A DNA stretch of 64,000 nucleotides from Rhizobium sp. (lineage in GTDB: Bacteria; Pseudomonadota; Alphaproteobacteria; Rhizobiales; Rhizobiaceae), in NCBI GenBank assembly GCA_003527225.1, contig DPXQ01000114.1, forward strand, positions 1 to 64,000, written 5' to 3'. Shown here one piece after another: positions 34,278 to 43,435 of this stretch (positions are counted from its first letter, which is position 1; every line of letters begins with the position of its first letter). A program made the translations under genes and the position numbers. The notes below the pieces were generated by a model. The model was not told the DNA's origin. It saw only the letters and a list, made by a program, of their open reading frames with translations, and searched no databases.

Positions 34278-34661
34278 ATGCTGCCACAAGTCGAAACCGC
34301 CCCGCAAGCCGTCTCCGAGGGTGTCGTTGTCACCAAGGCCGTGGTCAACGCCGCCGAGCGGCTGGGGTTGAGCGCGCGCGCACTGGCATCGGTGCTCGGC
34401 GTGTCCGAGGCCAGTGTTTCGCGTATGAAGCGGCTCGATTTCACGCTGGAGCGCGGCACGAAGCCCTTCGAACTGGCGCTCCTGTTCATCCGCGTCTTCC
34501 GCTCGCTCGACGCCATTGCCGGCGGGGACGAAGCGGTCGCGCGCGCATGGCTGCGCAATGCCAATACGGCGCTGGGGGGCGTGCCGGCCGACAAGATCGC
34601 AACCGTTTCCGGATTGACCGATGTCCTTGCCTATCTGGACGCCCGCCGCGCTCTCGTCTGA
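34278..34661 (+). CDS. Xre/MbcA/ParS-type antitoxin
   Basis: 127 residues: N-terminal helix-turn-helix (VVNAAERLGLSARALASVLGVSEASVSRMKR) and the C-terminal toxin-binding domain (ALLFIRVFRSLDAIAGGDEAVARAWLRNANTALGGVPADKIATVSG). It neutralises the RES toxin next door. The start at 34278 (MLPQVET) is preferred over the ATG at 34260: GGAAAGGAA lies 7 bp before 34278, whereas 34260 would be at the transcription start, making a leaderless mRNA. It overlaps the toxin gene by 41 bp. Confidence 0.9.
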   Translation: MLPQVETAPQAVSEGVVVTKAVVNAAERLGLSARALASVLGVSEASVSRMKRLDFTLERGTKPFELALLFIRVFRSLDAIAGGDEAVARAWLRNANTALGGVPADKIATVSGLTDVLAYLDARRALV

Positions 34662-35382
34662 GGCGCGCGCCGCCTCCGGCGCCTGGTGGCGGCTCGTCGA
34701 GGCGCAGCACCAGGTTTCGACCATGAAACTGGTCGACAGCGTCGAGGAGCAATCTTTGCTCGAAGCCCTTCTCGAGGAAACCAAGCCAGCCTTTCCGCCC
34801 GAATGCGCCGGTCTCGACTATCTGCTGGCGACGCCCTTCCGCTATGGCGGCGTCTATCCCAGGGGCTCCCGCTTTCGTCGCGCCGGGCGAACGCCGGGCG
34901 TCTATTACGCGGCGGAAAAGGTCACGACGGCGCTGGCCGAAATGGCCTTCTACCGGCTGTTGTTCTATTCGGAATCGCCCTCGACCCCGCTGCCGGCCAA
35001 TGCGGCGGAATACACCGCCTTTTCCGCGCTCGTCTCGACAGGCCGTGCGGTCGACGTGACCGAACCGCCGCTGTCCCGCGATCGGGCGGCATGGATGGAT
35101 CCCGTCAACTACGAAGCCTGTCAGGCGCTGGCCGACGCCGCGCGCGAAGCGGGCATGGAGGCGATCCTCTATCGTTCGGTTCGTGATCCCGGGGGAGGGA
35201 TGAACATTGCTCTTCTGACGGCGCAAGCCTTTGCATCGCGCGAGCCGGTGGAGCGCCAGACCTGGCGCATCAGGCTGAGCCGGACCGGGGTTCAGGCGCT
35301 ATGCGAATTTCCGCGCCGGCTGGTTGGTTTCGCGATTGCGGATTTTGCTGGCGATCCAAGGTTGGCGGAGAGGTTCGGGTAA
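34621..35382 (+). CDS. RES-domain NAD-depleting toxin
   Basis: 253 residues with the RES fold: YPRGSRFRRAGRTPGVYYAAEKVTTALAEMAFYRLLF holds the Arg, Tyr and Glu that give the domain its name and catalytic site, and AILYRSVRDPGGGMNIALL supplies the Ser. RES toxins such as Mycobacterium MbcT degrade NAD+ and arrest growth. It overlaps the antitoxin, indicating coupled translation. A short N-terminal extension (WTPAALSSEARAASGAWWRLVEAQ) is usual for the family. Confidence 0.92.
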   Translation: MSLPIWTPAALSSEARAASGAWWRLVEAQHQVSTMKLVDSVEEQSLLEALLEETKPAFPPECAGLDYLLATPFRYGGVYPRGSRFRRAGRTPGVYYAAEKVTTALAEMAFYRLLFYSESPSTPLPANAAEYTAFSALVSTGRAVDVTEPPLSRDRAAWMDPVNYEACQALADAAREAGMEAILYRSVRDPGGGMNIALLTAQAFASREPVERQTWRIRLSRTGVQALCEFPRRLVGFAIADFAGDPRLAERFG

Positions 35383-35449
35383 GGGGAGGACGCCTTCTCG
35401 CTGCCGGCGGCCGACGGCGGTCATTTGGCCAATCGCGATGCTGCAGGCC

Positions 35450-36079
35450 CTATGCCTTCGACAGCAGCAGGCGGATACCGGCATACCCGAAGAACATGGC
35501 AAGTGTGCCCTCGATCCAGCGCCGGGATTTCCGGTAGGCACGCCCCATCACGGCTGTTGAAAACATCAGGGCATAGCCGACGAAGACCGTAACTCCGAGA
35601 ATTGCGCAACCTGCTATGATCGCCTGGAGGGTGTAGGACGGGGCGTCGGGGCGCAGACCAAGGGACATGATCGCAATCCATCCGAGAATAGACTTGGGAT
35701 TGGTCAAGTGAAGCAGAACGCCCCTGCGATAAAGCCTCGTTCTTTTCGCGGGAGGATCGGTTCTCACCTGATGAACATGTGGCGACAGGGCTGATTTTGC
35801 CGACTTGTAAGCGAGATAAAGCAGGTAGAGGCCGCCGGCGATCTTTATAGCGAAGAGAGCTTCGGCAAACTGGGCGAGAATGGTGGAAATGCCGGCTGCG
35901 GCAAGAACCGCCCAGAATAGGCTGCCTGTCATCACGCCAAGCGCCAGTGCCATGGCGGAGGCCCGTCCCTGGTTCATGGCGACTCCCATGATCGCCATGT
36001 TGCTGGGGCCAGGGCTGGCGACCGCGATCAGATATGCAGCATAAACGAGCATGAGGTGATGAACGTGTTCCAGGGGCAT
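35450..36079 (-). CDS. LysE-family amino-acid exporter
   Basis: 209 residues and about six spans. Signatures are AAYLIAVASPGPSNMAIMGVAMNQGR at the N-terminus and YRRGVLLHLTNPKSILGWIAI in the middle. LysE/RhtB proteins export amino acids or homoserine lactones. The start at 36079 follows family length. It has no clear neighbour partner. Confidence 0.88.
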   Translation of the reverse strand: MPLEHVHHLMLVYAAYLIAVASPGPSNMAIMGVAMNQGRASAMALALGVMTGSLFWAVLAAAGISTILAQFAEALFAIKIAGGLYLLYLAYKSAKSALSPHVHQVRTDPPAKRTRLYRRGVLLHLTNPKSILGWIAIMSLGLRPDAPSYTLQAIIAGCAILGVTVFVGYALMFSTAVMGRAYRKSRRWIEGTLAMFFGYAGIRLLLSKA

Positions 36080-36228
36080 AGGCTCACTTCGCTTCGCTGG
36101 CAGGTACGATGGACCGCTCTTGTCGGTCACATTACCCGGTATCGATCCATAAGAAACTCCGTTTTGCGAGCCTCGGACAGAATCGGAACAGAATTTGGAA
36201 ACGACGTGTTATTCGCCGCTTCGGGTCG

Positions 36229-36251
36229 ACCTCCCGCCTCAAGAGGGAGGT
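36229..36251. repeat. Short intergenic hairpin repeat
   Basis: ACCTCCC (36229-36235), nine-base loop, GGGAGGT (36245-36251). Same style as the repeats at 9861 and 23584. It lies just past the MarR stop and may help terminate it. Confidence 0.5.
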
Positions 36252-36258
36252 GGGGATT

Positions 36259-36708
36259 TTACCGGCTGAGCTGGACGAGATCCCGTCTCAACGCGTCCGC
36301 ATCGCCGGACCGCAATTCCGCTTCGACAGCGTCATGGGTTTCCTTCCAGATCGGCAATGCCGCAGAGAGCACGGCCATGCCTGCCAGCGTCAGCTTCAGG
36401 CGCTTGCCGCGCCGGTCCTTCGGATCGGGGAGAATTTCCACCCAGCCGCGCCGTTCGAGCGGCTTCAGTGCGGCGGTCAGCGTCGTGCGGTCCATGGCGA
36501 GCAGGGATGCGACCGGCCCCATCGGCGGCGGCTCGGGACGGTTCAGCGCCATCATCAGCGAGAACTGGCCATTGGTGAGCCCGAGCGATTTCAGCGCCGT
36601 GTCGAAGCGGCGCGCAAGTGCGCGGGCCGCCCGCTGCGCATGCAGGCAAAGGCATGTATCGCGCACATATATGGTGGTGGAAAAAGGAATCACGGGCTGA
36701 TTTGACAT
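36259..36708 (-). CDS. MarR-family regulator
   Basis: 149 residues. The winged-helix core reads GPVASLLAMDRTTLTAALKPLERRGWVEILPDPKDRRGKRLKLT. Cysteines C19 and C21 (VRDTCLCLHAQRAARAL) lie in the first helix, which might give thiol-based sensing as in OhrR/DUF24-like members; this is inferred from position. Divergent from the DUF899-DUF1579-VOC operon, 62 bp between starts, with an inverted repeat between. Confidence 0.88.
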   Translation of the reverse strand: MSNQPVIPFSTTIYVRDTCLCLHAQRAARALARRFDTALKSLGLTNGQFSLMMALNRPEPPPMGPVASLLAMDRTTLTAALKPLERRGWVEILPDPKDRRGKRLKLTLAGMAVLSAALPIWKETHDAVEAELRSGDADALRRDLVQLSR

Positions 36709-36742
36709 ATGTCAGATATGTTGATATCAACGTAAATGTCAA
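36702..36742. promoter_or_regulatory. Candidate MarR operator
   Basis: TTGACAT (36702-36708) and ATGTCAA (36736-36742) are inverted, with the perfect palindrome GTTGATATCAAC (36720-36731) between them. The left arm covers the start codon of the marR gene, which would suit autorepression. Confidence 0.6.
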
Positions 36743-36770
36743 GATGAAACCGGTCCTGGAGGAGGGAAGA

Positions 36771-37499
36771 ATGGAACATTCTGTCGTATCCCGAGCGGAG
36801 TGGCTGGAGGCGCGCCGCGTCCTTTTGCAAAAGGAAAAGGAAATGACCCGGATGCGTGACCGGGTGAATGCCGAGCGCCTGGCTCTGCCCTGGGTCAAGG
36901 TCGACAAGGACTATGTTTTCGACACGCCCACCGGCCGCAAGTCTCTGGCCGACCTCTTCGACGGCCGCAGCCAGCTGGTGATCTACCATTTCATGTTCGG
37001 CCCCGACTGGGAGGCGGGTTGCCCCGGCTGCTCCTTCCTTGCCGATCACCTGGACGGCGCCATGGTCCACCTCAACAATCACGATGTGACATTCGTCTGC
37101 GTGTCGCGCGCCCCGCTCGACAAGATCGAGGCCTACAAGCGCCGCATGGGCTGGCATTTCCCGTGGGTCTCGTCCTTCGGCTCCGACTTCAATTTCGACT
37201 ACCACGTCTCCTTCACCAGGGAGGAACTCGCCGCCGGCCCGGTCGACTACAACTATCGTCAGACGCCGGCGGAGAACGCTCATGACGAACTGCCGGGCCT
37301 GTCGTCCTTCTACCGCGATGCCGAAGGCAGGGTGTTCCACACCTATTCCAACTATGCTCGTGGCGGCGAGGAGATGCTCGGAACCATGATGATCCTCGAT
37401 TGCGCGCCGCTCGGCCGCAACGAGGGCTCGACCATGGATTTCGTCAAGCGCCACGACGAGTACGAGACCCGCCCGAGGGCTGCGGCCTCCTGCCATTGA
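36771..37499 (+). CDS. DUF899 thioredoxin-fold protein
   Basis: 242 residues of the DUF899 family: SRAEWLEARRVLLQKEKEMTRMRD, then DYVFDTPTGRKSLADLFDGRSQLVIYHFMFGPDWEAGCPGCSFLAD with a CPGC motif in the thioredoxin active-site position, and GWHFPWVSSFGSDFNFDYHVSF. DUF899 proteins resemble AhpC/thioredoxin-like enzymes; the substrate is unknown. GGAGGAGGGA precedes the ATG. First gene of a three-gene operon (gaps 28 and 17 bp). Confidence 0.88.
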   Translation: MEHSVVSRAEWLEARRVLLQKEKEMTRMRDRVNAERLALPWVKVDKDYVFDTPTGRKSLADLFDGRSQLVIYHFMFGPDWEAGCPGCSFLADHLDGAMVHLNNHDVTFVCVSRAPLDKIEAYKRRMGWHFPWVSSFGSDFNFDYHVSFTREELAAGPVDYNYRQTPAENAHDELPGLSSFYRDAEGRVFHTYSNYARGGEEMLGTMMILDCAPLGRNEGSTMDFVKRHDEYETRPRAAASCH

Positions 37500-37527
37500 A
37501 ATCCACTCGAACCGAGGAGGAGAACAC

Positions 37528-38043
37528 ATGGAATTCGCAAAACCCCGTGAAGAACACCGCTTTCTCGAAAAGCTCGTCGGCGACTGGGTCGTCACCGCGA
37601 CCTCCGGGCACGAAGACTGTGGCGCCGACGATGCGCCGCAGGACTGGACCGAGACCGTCCGCTCTGTCGGCGGCCTGTGGATCGTCTCCGAGGGTAGGGG
37701 CACGATGCCGGACGGCAACCCCGGCGAAATGCTGATGACGCTCGGCTATGACGCCAGGCTCGGCCATTATGTCGGCACCTGGGTCGGCTCGATGATGGAC
37801 AAGCTCTGGGTCTACAAGGGCTGGATCGAGCCGGACGGCAAGACGCTGACGCTCGAGGCGGAGGGGCCGAGTTTCGAGGATCCGGCAAAGACCGACGTTT
37901 ATCGCGATGTCATCACCTTTCACGATGATGATACGCGCACCTTCTCCGGCAGCGTGCGCCTGCCGGACGGCACGTTCAAGACGTTCATGACGAGTGAAAT
38001 GCAGCGCCGTTCCCGGGCCGATCGCCATCTCTCCAGAGCTTGA
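37528..38043 (+). CDS. DUF1579-family protein
   Basis: 171 residues: HRFLEKLVGDWVVTA, WTETVRSVGGLWIVSEGRG, MTLGYDARLGHYVGTWVGSM, and FSGSVRLPDG. The pattern is that of DUF1579, a small lipocalin/THAP4-like beta barrel that may bind a hydrophobic ligand or heme-like molecule (inferred from the fold). GAGGAGG precedes the ATG. It lies between DUF899 and VOC genes in the MarR-linked operon. Confidence 0.85.
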   Translation: MEFAKPREEHRFLEKLVGDWVVTATSGHEDCGADDAPQDWTETVRSVGGLWIVSEGRGTMPDGNPGEMLMTLGYDARLGHYVGTWVGSMMDKLWVYKGWIEPDGKTLTLEAEGPSFEDPAKTDVYRDVITFHDDDTRTFSGSVRLPDGTFKTFMTSEMQRRSRADRHLSRA

Positions 38044-38060
38044 ATAGAAAGGCATTCCCC

Positions 38061-38837
38061 ATGCAAGGCACATTCATCTGGTACGAACTGATGACCACCG
38101 ATATGGCGGCCGCCGCTGATTTCTACACCAGGGTGGTCGGCTGGACCGCCAAGGACAGCGGCATGCCGGGCATGTCCTACACGATTTTTGACGTGCCTGG
38201 ATTTGAAATGGGCGTTGCCGGCATGATGGCGCTGACGCAGGAGATGCGCGACCAGAACATCCCGCCCAACTGGAGCGGTTATGTCGCGGTCGACGACGTC
38301 GACGCCAAGGCGAAGGAATTCGCCGACAACGGCGGCGTCGTGCATCGCGCACCCGAAGACATTCCGGGCATCGGCCGCTTTGCCGTGGTCGCCGATCCCC
38401 ATGGCGCCGTCATCAACCTCTTCAAGCCCAATATGCCGGAAGGCCCGATGCCGCCGGAGCCGCAAATGGGCACGCCCGGCACATTCGGCTGGCGCGAACT
38501 GATGGCCGGCAATGGTGAGGAAGCCTTCGATTTCTATTCCAGGATGTTCGGCTGGGAGAAGGACATGGCGGTCGATATGGGCGCCATGGGCATCTATCAG
38601 ACCTTCAAGGTTGATGGGGTGGGGCTCGGCGGCATGATGACCAAGACGCCGGACATGCCCGTGGCCTTCTGGGGCTATTATATCAATGTCGAGGCGATCG
38701 ATGCGGCTGCGGAACGGGTAAAGGCGGGCGGTGGCCAGATCATCAATGGTCCCATGGAAGTCCCCGGCGGCAGCTGGATCGTCAATTGCATCGACCCGCA
38801 GGGCGCGCATTTTTCGCTCGTTGCGCTGAAGCGCTGA
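38061..38837 (+). CDS. Two-domain VOC (glyoxalase-like) protein
   Basis: 258 residues with two VOC halves: residues 1-125 (GTFIWYELMTTDMAAAADFYTRVVGW ... FAVVADPHGAVINLFKP) and 135-258 (GTFGWRELMAGNGEEAFDFYSRMFGW ... IDPQGAHFSLVAL). Such tandem-VOC proteins resemble glyoxalase/dioxygenase-fold enzymes. The start at 38061 is chosen by family length. Ends the MarR-linked operon, suggesting joint handling of an electrophilic or oxidised compound. Confidence 0.85.
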   Translation: MQGTFIWYELMTTDMAAAADFYTRVVGWTAKDSGMPGMSYTIFDVPGFEMGVAGMMALTQEMRDQNIPPNWSGYVAVDDVDAKAKEFADNGGVVHRAPEDIPGIGRFAVVADPHGAVINLFKPNMPEGPMPPEPQMGTPGTFGWRELMAGNGEEAFDFYSRMFGWEKDMAVDMGAMGIYQTFKVDGVGLGGMMTKTPDMPVAFWGYYINVEAIDAAAERVKAGGGQIINGPMEVPGGSWIVNCIDPQGAHFSLVALKR

Positions 38838-38899
38838 CGAGGCCGCGGGGGCCACCTCTCATCGGGAAGAAAACTCGTGGCTCGGTGCGGTCCCACATC

Positions 38900-38934
38900 C
38901 TCCGTCACCCCGGATCAAGACCGGGATGACGGAG
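38900..38934. repeat. Intergenic inverted repeat
   Basis: CTCCGTCA (38900-38907) and TGACGGAG (38927-38934) enclose CCCGG/CCGGG-type inner arms. The same motif recurs in many alphaproteobacterial intergenic regions (general knowledge). It may end the operon upstream. Confidence 0.7.
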
Positions 38935-38956
38935 AAAAGGGCGCAGCGCCGTCTCC

Positions 38957-39637
38957 TCACCCCTTCGTCTTCATCCTTTCCCGCACCAGATGCGCGACGA
39001 GCGTCCAGGCGAGTGCCCAGCCCGCGCCGATCGACCAGCCGGCAAGCACGTCCGTCGGATAGTGGACGCCGAGATAGACGCGGCTCAGGCCGACGATCAC
39101 CGCCAGGCAGATCGCCGAGCCGAGATAGAGCACCTTCTGGCTCCTGCGATCGGCCATTTCGGCAAGCAGCGCGCCGAGCGTCAGGTAGACGACGGCCGAG
39201 ATCGTCGCGTGCCCGCTCGGAAAGCTCGCGGTAAAGACGCGTGCCACGCCGGTGAGATCGGGGCGCGGACGGTCGTAGAAGGATTTCAGCGTCGTGCTCA
39301 GGATCGTCCCGCCGATGACCGAGAGCGCGAGGAACCAGCCGGTCCGCTGCCGCCCGATGAGGAAGAGGTGGATGACGACGACCAGCACGAGAATGGTCAG
39401 CACCGAGAAACTGCCGAGCGCGGTGACGTCGCGCGCGGCCTCCTCGAGCCAGGCCGGGCCGATCGGGTCGGCGGGATCGCCGGGTGTCCTGAGCGCCATC
39501 AGCACCGCCTTGTCGAGGCCGAGCGTCTCGCCTTCGCTGACCTCGTCGGCGATCATGCCGAAGGCGGCAAGCAGGCCGGCGACCACGGCACCCGCGACGT
39601 AAGGGTAGAGCGATCCGTTGTTGATCCGAATGGCCAT
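38957..39637 (-). CDS. PAP2-family membrane phosphatase
   Basis: 226 residues and five to six spans. Phosphatase motifs in order: KSFYDRPRP (KxxxxxxRP), FPSGH, and SRVYLGVHYPTDVLAG (SRxxxxxHxxxD). It likely dephosphorylates undecaprenyl diphosphate or a lipid phosphate at the periplasmic face. The start at 39637 (MAIRINNG) is chosen over the ATG 72 bp upstream by family style. Monocistronic. Confidence 0.9.
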   Translation of the reverse strand: MAIRINNGSLYPYVAGAVVAGLLAAFGMIADEVSEGETLGLDKAVLMALRTPGDPADPIGPAWLEEAARDVTALGSFSVLTILVLVVVIHLFLIGRQRTGWFLALSVIGGTILSTTLKSFYDRPRPDLTGVARVFTASFPSGHATISAVVYLTLGALLAEMADRRSQKVLYLGSAICLAVIVGLSRVYLGVHYPTDVLAGWSIGAGWALAWTLVAHLVRERMKTKG

Positions 39638-39793
39638 CCGTCTCCTCGTTTCCGCTTGCCGCGCCTCTGCCTCGAAAGTGGAGATGGCGGCAATCGGCGC
39701 AGAGGTCAAGACCGTTCGGCGCGCCGGCTGTTCACGTCGTGCGGCAATTGCGCTATCTCTTGTGTGATCGGGCTTTGAAGGCAGGGGGAAAGA

Positions 39794-40036
39794 ATGCTGC
39801 GGCTGATTGTCAATTCATTGGTCTACGGGCTGATCGGGCTCGTGACCGCACCGATCCTGACGATGATTTTTGCCCTGACCGTGGGATATATCTTCGATCC
39901 GCGCTGCGGCACGCCGGGCGATTCCGGCGGCTGCGAAATGGGCGCGGCGGCGGCTGCCGTCGCCATGGCGCTTCCCGGATTTGTCATCGGCGTCGGGATC
40001 GCGCTCTTTCGCTCGTGGCGGCAGCGGAAGGCCTGA
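39794..40036 (+). CDS. Small two-span membrane protein, 80 residues
   Basis: MLRLIVNSLVYGLIGLVTAP... then YIFDPRCGTPGDSGGCEMG between two hydrophobic segments, with a basic tail RSWRQRKA. Two cysteines in the loop may be periplasmic and form a disulfide. GGGGGAAAG precedes the ATG. No family recognised. Confidence 0.65.
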   Translation: MLRLIVNSLVYGLIGLVTAPILTMIFALTVGYIFDPRCGTPGDSGGCEMGAAAAAVAMALPGFVIGVGIALFRSWRQRKA

Positions 40037-40051
40037 ATCCTGCCGTGAGCC

Positions 40052-41671
40052 TCACATACCGGCCATATCCGCTTGCTGCGGCGAGGGCGGCTCGCGAATC
40101 TCGGTCATCGTCGCTTCCGTCAGCAGCAGGATGCTGGCGACGGAGACCGCGTTTTCGAGCGCGATCCGCACCACCTTGGTCGGGTCGATGATGCCCGCTT
40201 CCATCAGGTCGACATATTCCCGCCGTCCGGCATCGAAACCATAGGCGCCGGTTCCCTTCAGCATGCGCTCCACGACGACGCCGTCATCGACCGCCGAATT
40301 CAGCGCGATCTGCCGTGCCGGGGCTTCGAGCGCGCGTTTGAGGATCTGCACGCCGGTCCGCTCGTCGCCTTCGCATTTCGCCTCTTCGGCCGCGACAGCC
40401 CCGACGCAGCGCAAGAGCGCAAGCCCGCCGCCCGGCACGATACCCTCGGCGACTGCGGCCTTTGTGGCATTGATGGCGTCTTCGATCGCATCCTTCTTCG
40501 CCTTCATTTCCGCCTCCGCCGGCGCCCCGACGCGGATGACGGCAACGCCGCCGGAAAGTTTGGCGAGGCGCTCCTCCAGCTTTTCCTTATCGTAATCGCT
40601 GGTGGTCTTGTCGATCTGGCGGCGGATTTCCTCGATCCGGCCCTTGATCCGCGCGCCGTCGCCGGCGCCGCCGATGATCGTCGTCGTCTCCTTGTCGATC
40701 ACGACCCGGGCGGCGGTGCCGAGCTGTTCCATGGTGACGTTTTCGAGTTTCGAGCCGAGTTCCTCGGAAATCAGCTGGGCGCCGGTCAGGATGGCAATGT
40801 CTTCCAGCATGGCCTTTCGGCGGTCGCCGAAACCCGGTGCCTTGACCGCGCAGTTGTGGAAGGTGCCGCGAATCTGGTTGACGATCAGGGTGGCGAGCGC
40901 CTCGCCCTCGATGTCCTCGGCAATGACCAGCAGCGGGCGGCCCGACTTGGCGATCTGCTCGAGGAGCGGCACCAGATCCATCAGCGCCGAAATCTTGCGG
41001 TCGAACAGCAGGATGCGCGCATCCTCCAGAACGGCCTCCATGTCTTCGGCATTGGTGACGAAATAGGGCGATATGAACCCCCGGTCGAACTGCATGCCCT
41101 CGACCACGTTCAGGTGGGTTTCCGTCGTCTTCGCTTCCTCGACGGTGATGACGCCGTCGTCCCCGACCTTTTCGATCGCCTCGGCGATCAGCGTGCCGAT
41201 CGCCTCGTCGTTATGGGCGGAGATCGCCGCCACCTGCTGCTTCTCGCGCGTCGTGGCGACCGGCCGAGACAACTGCTTCAGGGCCTCCGTGGTGCATTTC
41301 GTCGCCCGGTCGAGCCCGCGCTTGATGTCGACAGCGCTGGCCCCGGCCACGACGTTGCGAAGCCCTTCGGAAAAGATCGCATGCGCCAGGATGGTCGCGG
41401 TGCTGGTGCCGTCACCGACCATCTCGCCGGTTTTCTCCGCGGCCTCCCGCAGCATGCGCGCGCCGAGATTTTCCTCCGCATCCTTGAGGTCGAATTCCTT
41501 GGCGATCGTCACCCCGTCATTGCAGACGATCGGAACGCCCCATTTCTTCTCGATCAGCACGGACTTGGATCGTGGACCGAGCGTAATGCGGACCGCATCG
41601 GCGAGAAGCGTTGCCCCGCGCAGGATTTTCGCCCGGGCCTCGTCGCGAAAAAGAACCTGTTTATGCGCCAT
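40052..41671 (-). CDS. Orphan GroEL-type chaperonin paralog
   Basis: 539-residue 60-kDa chaperonin with ATP motifs [45 protein letters not shown] and [11 protein letters not shown]; the ATPase Asp of [11 protein letters not shown] is present. It lacks the usual C-terminal GGM repeat (ends QQADMAGM) and has no groES beside it, so it is a secondary groEL copy, as many rhizobia carry. Start at 41671 (MAHKQVLF). No CIRCE element (TTAGCACTC repeat) was seen upstream, so HrcA control is unlikely. Confidence 0.93.
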   Translation of the reverse strand: MAHKQVLFRDEARAKILRGATLLADAVRITLGPRSKSVLIEKKWGVPIVCNDGVTIAKEFDLKDAEENLGARMLREAAEKTGEMVGDGTSTATILAHAIFSEGLRNVVAGASAVDIKRGLDRATKCTTEALKQLSRPVATTREKQQVAAISAHNDEAIGTLIAEAIEKVGDDGVITVEEAKTTETHLNVVEGMQFDRGFISPYFVTNAEDMEAVLEDARILLFDRKISALMDLVPLLEQIAKSGRPLLVIAEDIEGEALATLIVNQIRGTFHNCAVKAPGFGDRRKAMLEDIAILTGAQLISEELGSKLENVTMEQLGTAARVVIDKETTTIIGGAGDGARIKGRIEEIRRQIDKTTSDYDKEKLEERLAKLSGGVAVIRVGAPAEAEMKAKKDAIEDAINATKAAVAEGIVPGGGLALLRCVGAVAAEEAKCEGDERTGVQILKRALEAPARQIALNSAVDDGVVVERMLKGTGAYGFDAGRREYVDLMEAGIIDPTKVVRIALENAVSVASILLLTEATMTEIREPPSPQQADMAGM

Positions 41672-41872
41672 GACAGATGTCCCCGTAAGCAATCGTGAAA
41701 GTCAGCGGGTAGGCGGTCGTGAAAAAGGCTCGTCGGATGATCCTTCTATACCATCGGGCGCGGGATGCTCCTAGAGAGTTGATTTTCGAGAGCTGGGGCG
41801 TTTGCCTGTGGTCTCAAAGGGGAGGGGGGCGGCAGACGCAAATCTGCTCACGCCCTGCCGCAAAGCTTGAAC

Positions 41873-43435
41873 CTACCGCTTCAGGCTTCCCAGAATTCCG
41901 CGCACGATCGCCCTTCCGACGGAATTGGCCACCGAGCGTGCGGCACTCTTCATGGCCGCTTCGAACACCGTTTCGCGCTGATAGGTTCGGCGCGTCGTTG
42001 TCGTCTTGGTCTTGGTCGTGCGGTGGTCGTCGTCCTCGGTGCCGAAGCCGGGCAGCGTCCAGCGGCCTTCGGTGCTGTCGGCTGTGCGGCCCTCTTCCTG
42101 CGCCCGCCGGGCGGCCTCGGCTTCCGCCGCCTTCTGCTCGCGGGCGAGCAGGATCTCGTAGGCCGATTCCTTGTCGATATCCTTGTCATAGACGCCGGCG
42201 ACCGGGCTCACATTCATCACCGCGCGGCGCTCGGCGTCGGTGATCGTCCCGGGCCTCCCGGACGGCGGGCGCACCAGCGTGCGCTCGACGATCGAGGGCA
42301 CGCCCTTGGCCTGAAGCGTCGAGACCAGCGCCTCGCCGATGCCGAGCATGGTGATCGCGGTCTCGCAGTCGAAGGCCGGGTTGGGGCGGAAGGTCGTGGC
42401 GGCGGTTCTGACCGCCTTCTGCTCGCGCGGCGTATAGGCGCGCAGCGCGTGCTGGATGCGGTTGCCCATTTGGGCGAGAACCGTTTCCGGCATGTCGAGC
42501 GGGTTCTGCGTCACGAAATAGACGCCGACGCCCTTGGAGCGGATGAGGCGGACGACCTGTTCGATCCGCTCGATCAGCACCTTCGGCGCGTCGTTGAAGA
42601 GCAGATGCGCCTCGTCGAAGAAGAAGACCAGCCGCGGCTTGTCCGGATCGCCGACCTCGGGAAGCTCCTCGAAGAGTTCGGAGAGCAGCCACAGCAGGAA
42701 GGTGGAATAGAGCCTCGGGTTCATCATCAGTCTGTCGGCGGCCAGCACCGAGATCGCCCCGCGCCCGTCATTGGTGGTGCGCATGATGTCGGAAATGGCA
42801 AGCGCCGGTTCGCCGAAGAAATTTTCCGCGCCCTGCTGTTCGAGGATCAGCAACCCGCGTTGCAGCGAACCGACGGAGGCTTTCGAGATCAGCCCGAACT
42901 GGCTCGACAGCTCGCTCGCATGCTCGCCCATGTAGTTCAAAAGCGCCTGCAGGTCTTTCAGGTCGAGCAGCGGCAGCCCGCCCTGGTCGGCGATCTTGAA
43001 GGCGATGTTCAAGACGCCTTCCTGCGGCTCGGACGCATCCATCAGCCGGGAGAGCAAAAGCGGCCCCATCTCGGCGACTGTGGTGCGCACGCGGTGGCCC
43101 TGTTCGCCGTAGAGGTCCCAGAAGATCACCGGGAATTCCTGATAGGCGAAATCGTCAAAGCCGATCTGCTTGGCCCGCTGGTCCACCCAGTCCTTGGCCT
43201 CGCCCATGACGGCGATGCCGGACAGGTCGCCCTTGATGTCGGCGCAGAATACCGGCACGCCGGCATTGGAAAAGCTCTCGGCCAGAACCTGAAGCGTCAC
43301 CGTCTTGCCGGTGCCGGTCGCCCCGGTGACGATGCCGTGGCGGTTGCCGTATTTCAGCTCGAGATACTCGCCCTTGTTGAGGCTGTCGTCGGGATTGCGG
43401 CTGGTGCCGATATAGAGCTTTCCGTCTTCGAGCAT
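41873..43435 (-). CDS. HerA-like (DUF853) ATPase
   Basis: 520 residues with FtsK/HerA-type P-loop: HGIVTGATGTGKTVTLQVLAESF (Walker A), FCADIKGDLSG, and LVFFFDEAHLLFND (Walker B), followed by GVGVYFVTQNPLDMPETVLAQMGNRIQHALRAYTP. This is the DUF853/YjgR type; the cellular role is unknown (possible nucleic-acid-linked ATPase). C-terminal region is Arg/Thr-rich. Start at 43435 (MLEDGKLYIG). It stands alone, divergent from the DUF2267-like gene. Confidence 0.9.
   Translation of the reverse strand: MLEDGKLYIGTSRNPDDSLNKGEYLELKYGNRHGIVTGATGTGKTVTLQVLAESFSNAGVPVFCADIKGDLSGIAVMGEAKDWVDQRAKQIGFDDFAYQEFPVIFWDLYGEQGHRVRTTVAEMGPLLLSRLMDASEPQEGVLNIAFKIADQGGLPLLDLKDLQALLNYMGEHASELSSQFGLISKASVGSLQRGLLILEQQGAENFFGEPALAISDIMRTTNDGRGAISVLAADRLMMNPRLYSTFLLWLLSELFEELPEVGDPDKPRLVFFFDEAHLLFNDAPKVLIERIEQVVRLIRSKGVGVYFVTQNPLDMPETVLAQMGNRIQHALRAYTPREQKAVRTAATTFRPNPAFDCETAITMLGIGEALVSTLQAKGVPSIVERTLVRPPSGRPGTITDAERRAVMNVSPVAGVYDKDIDKESAYEILLAREQKAAEAEAARRAQEEGRTADSTEGRWTLPGFGTEDDDHRTTKTKTTTTRRTYQRETVFEAAMKSAARSVANSVGRAIVRGILGSLKR

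Noticed and set aside
41672..41872. Heat-shock CIRCE operator for the orphan groEL
   Set aside because: No TTAGCACTC-N9-GAGTGCTAA pattern was found upstream.
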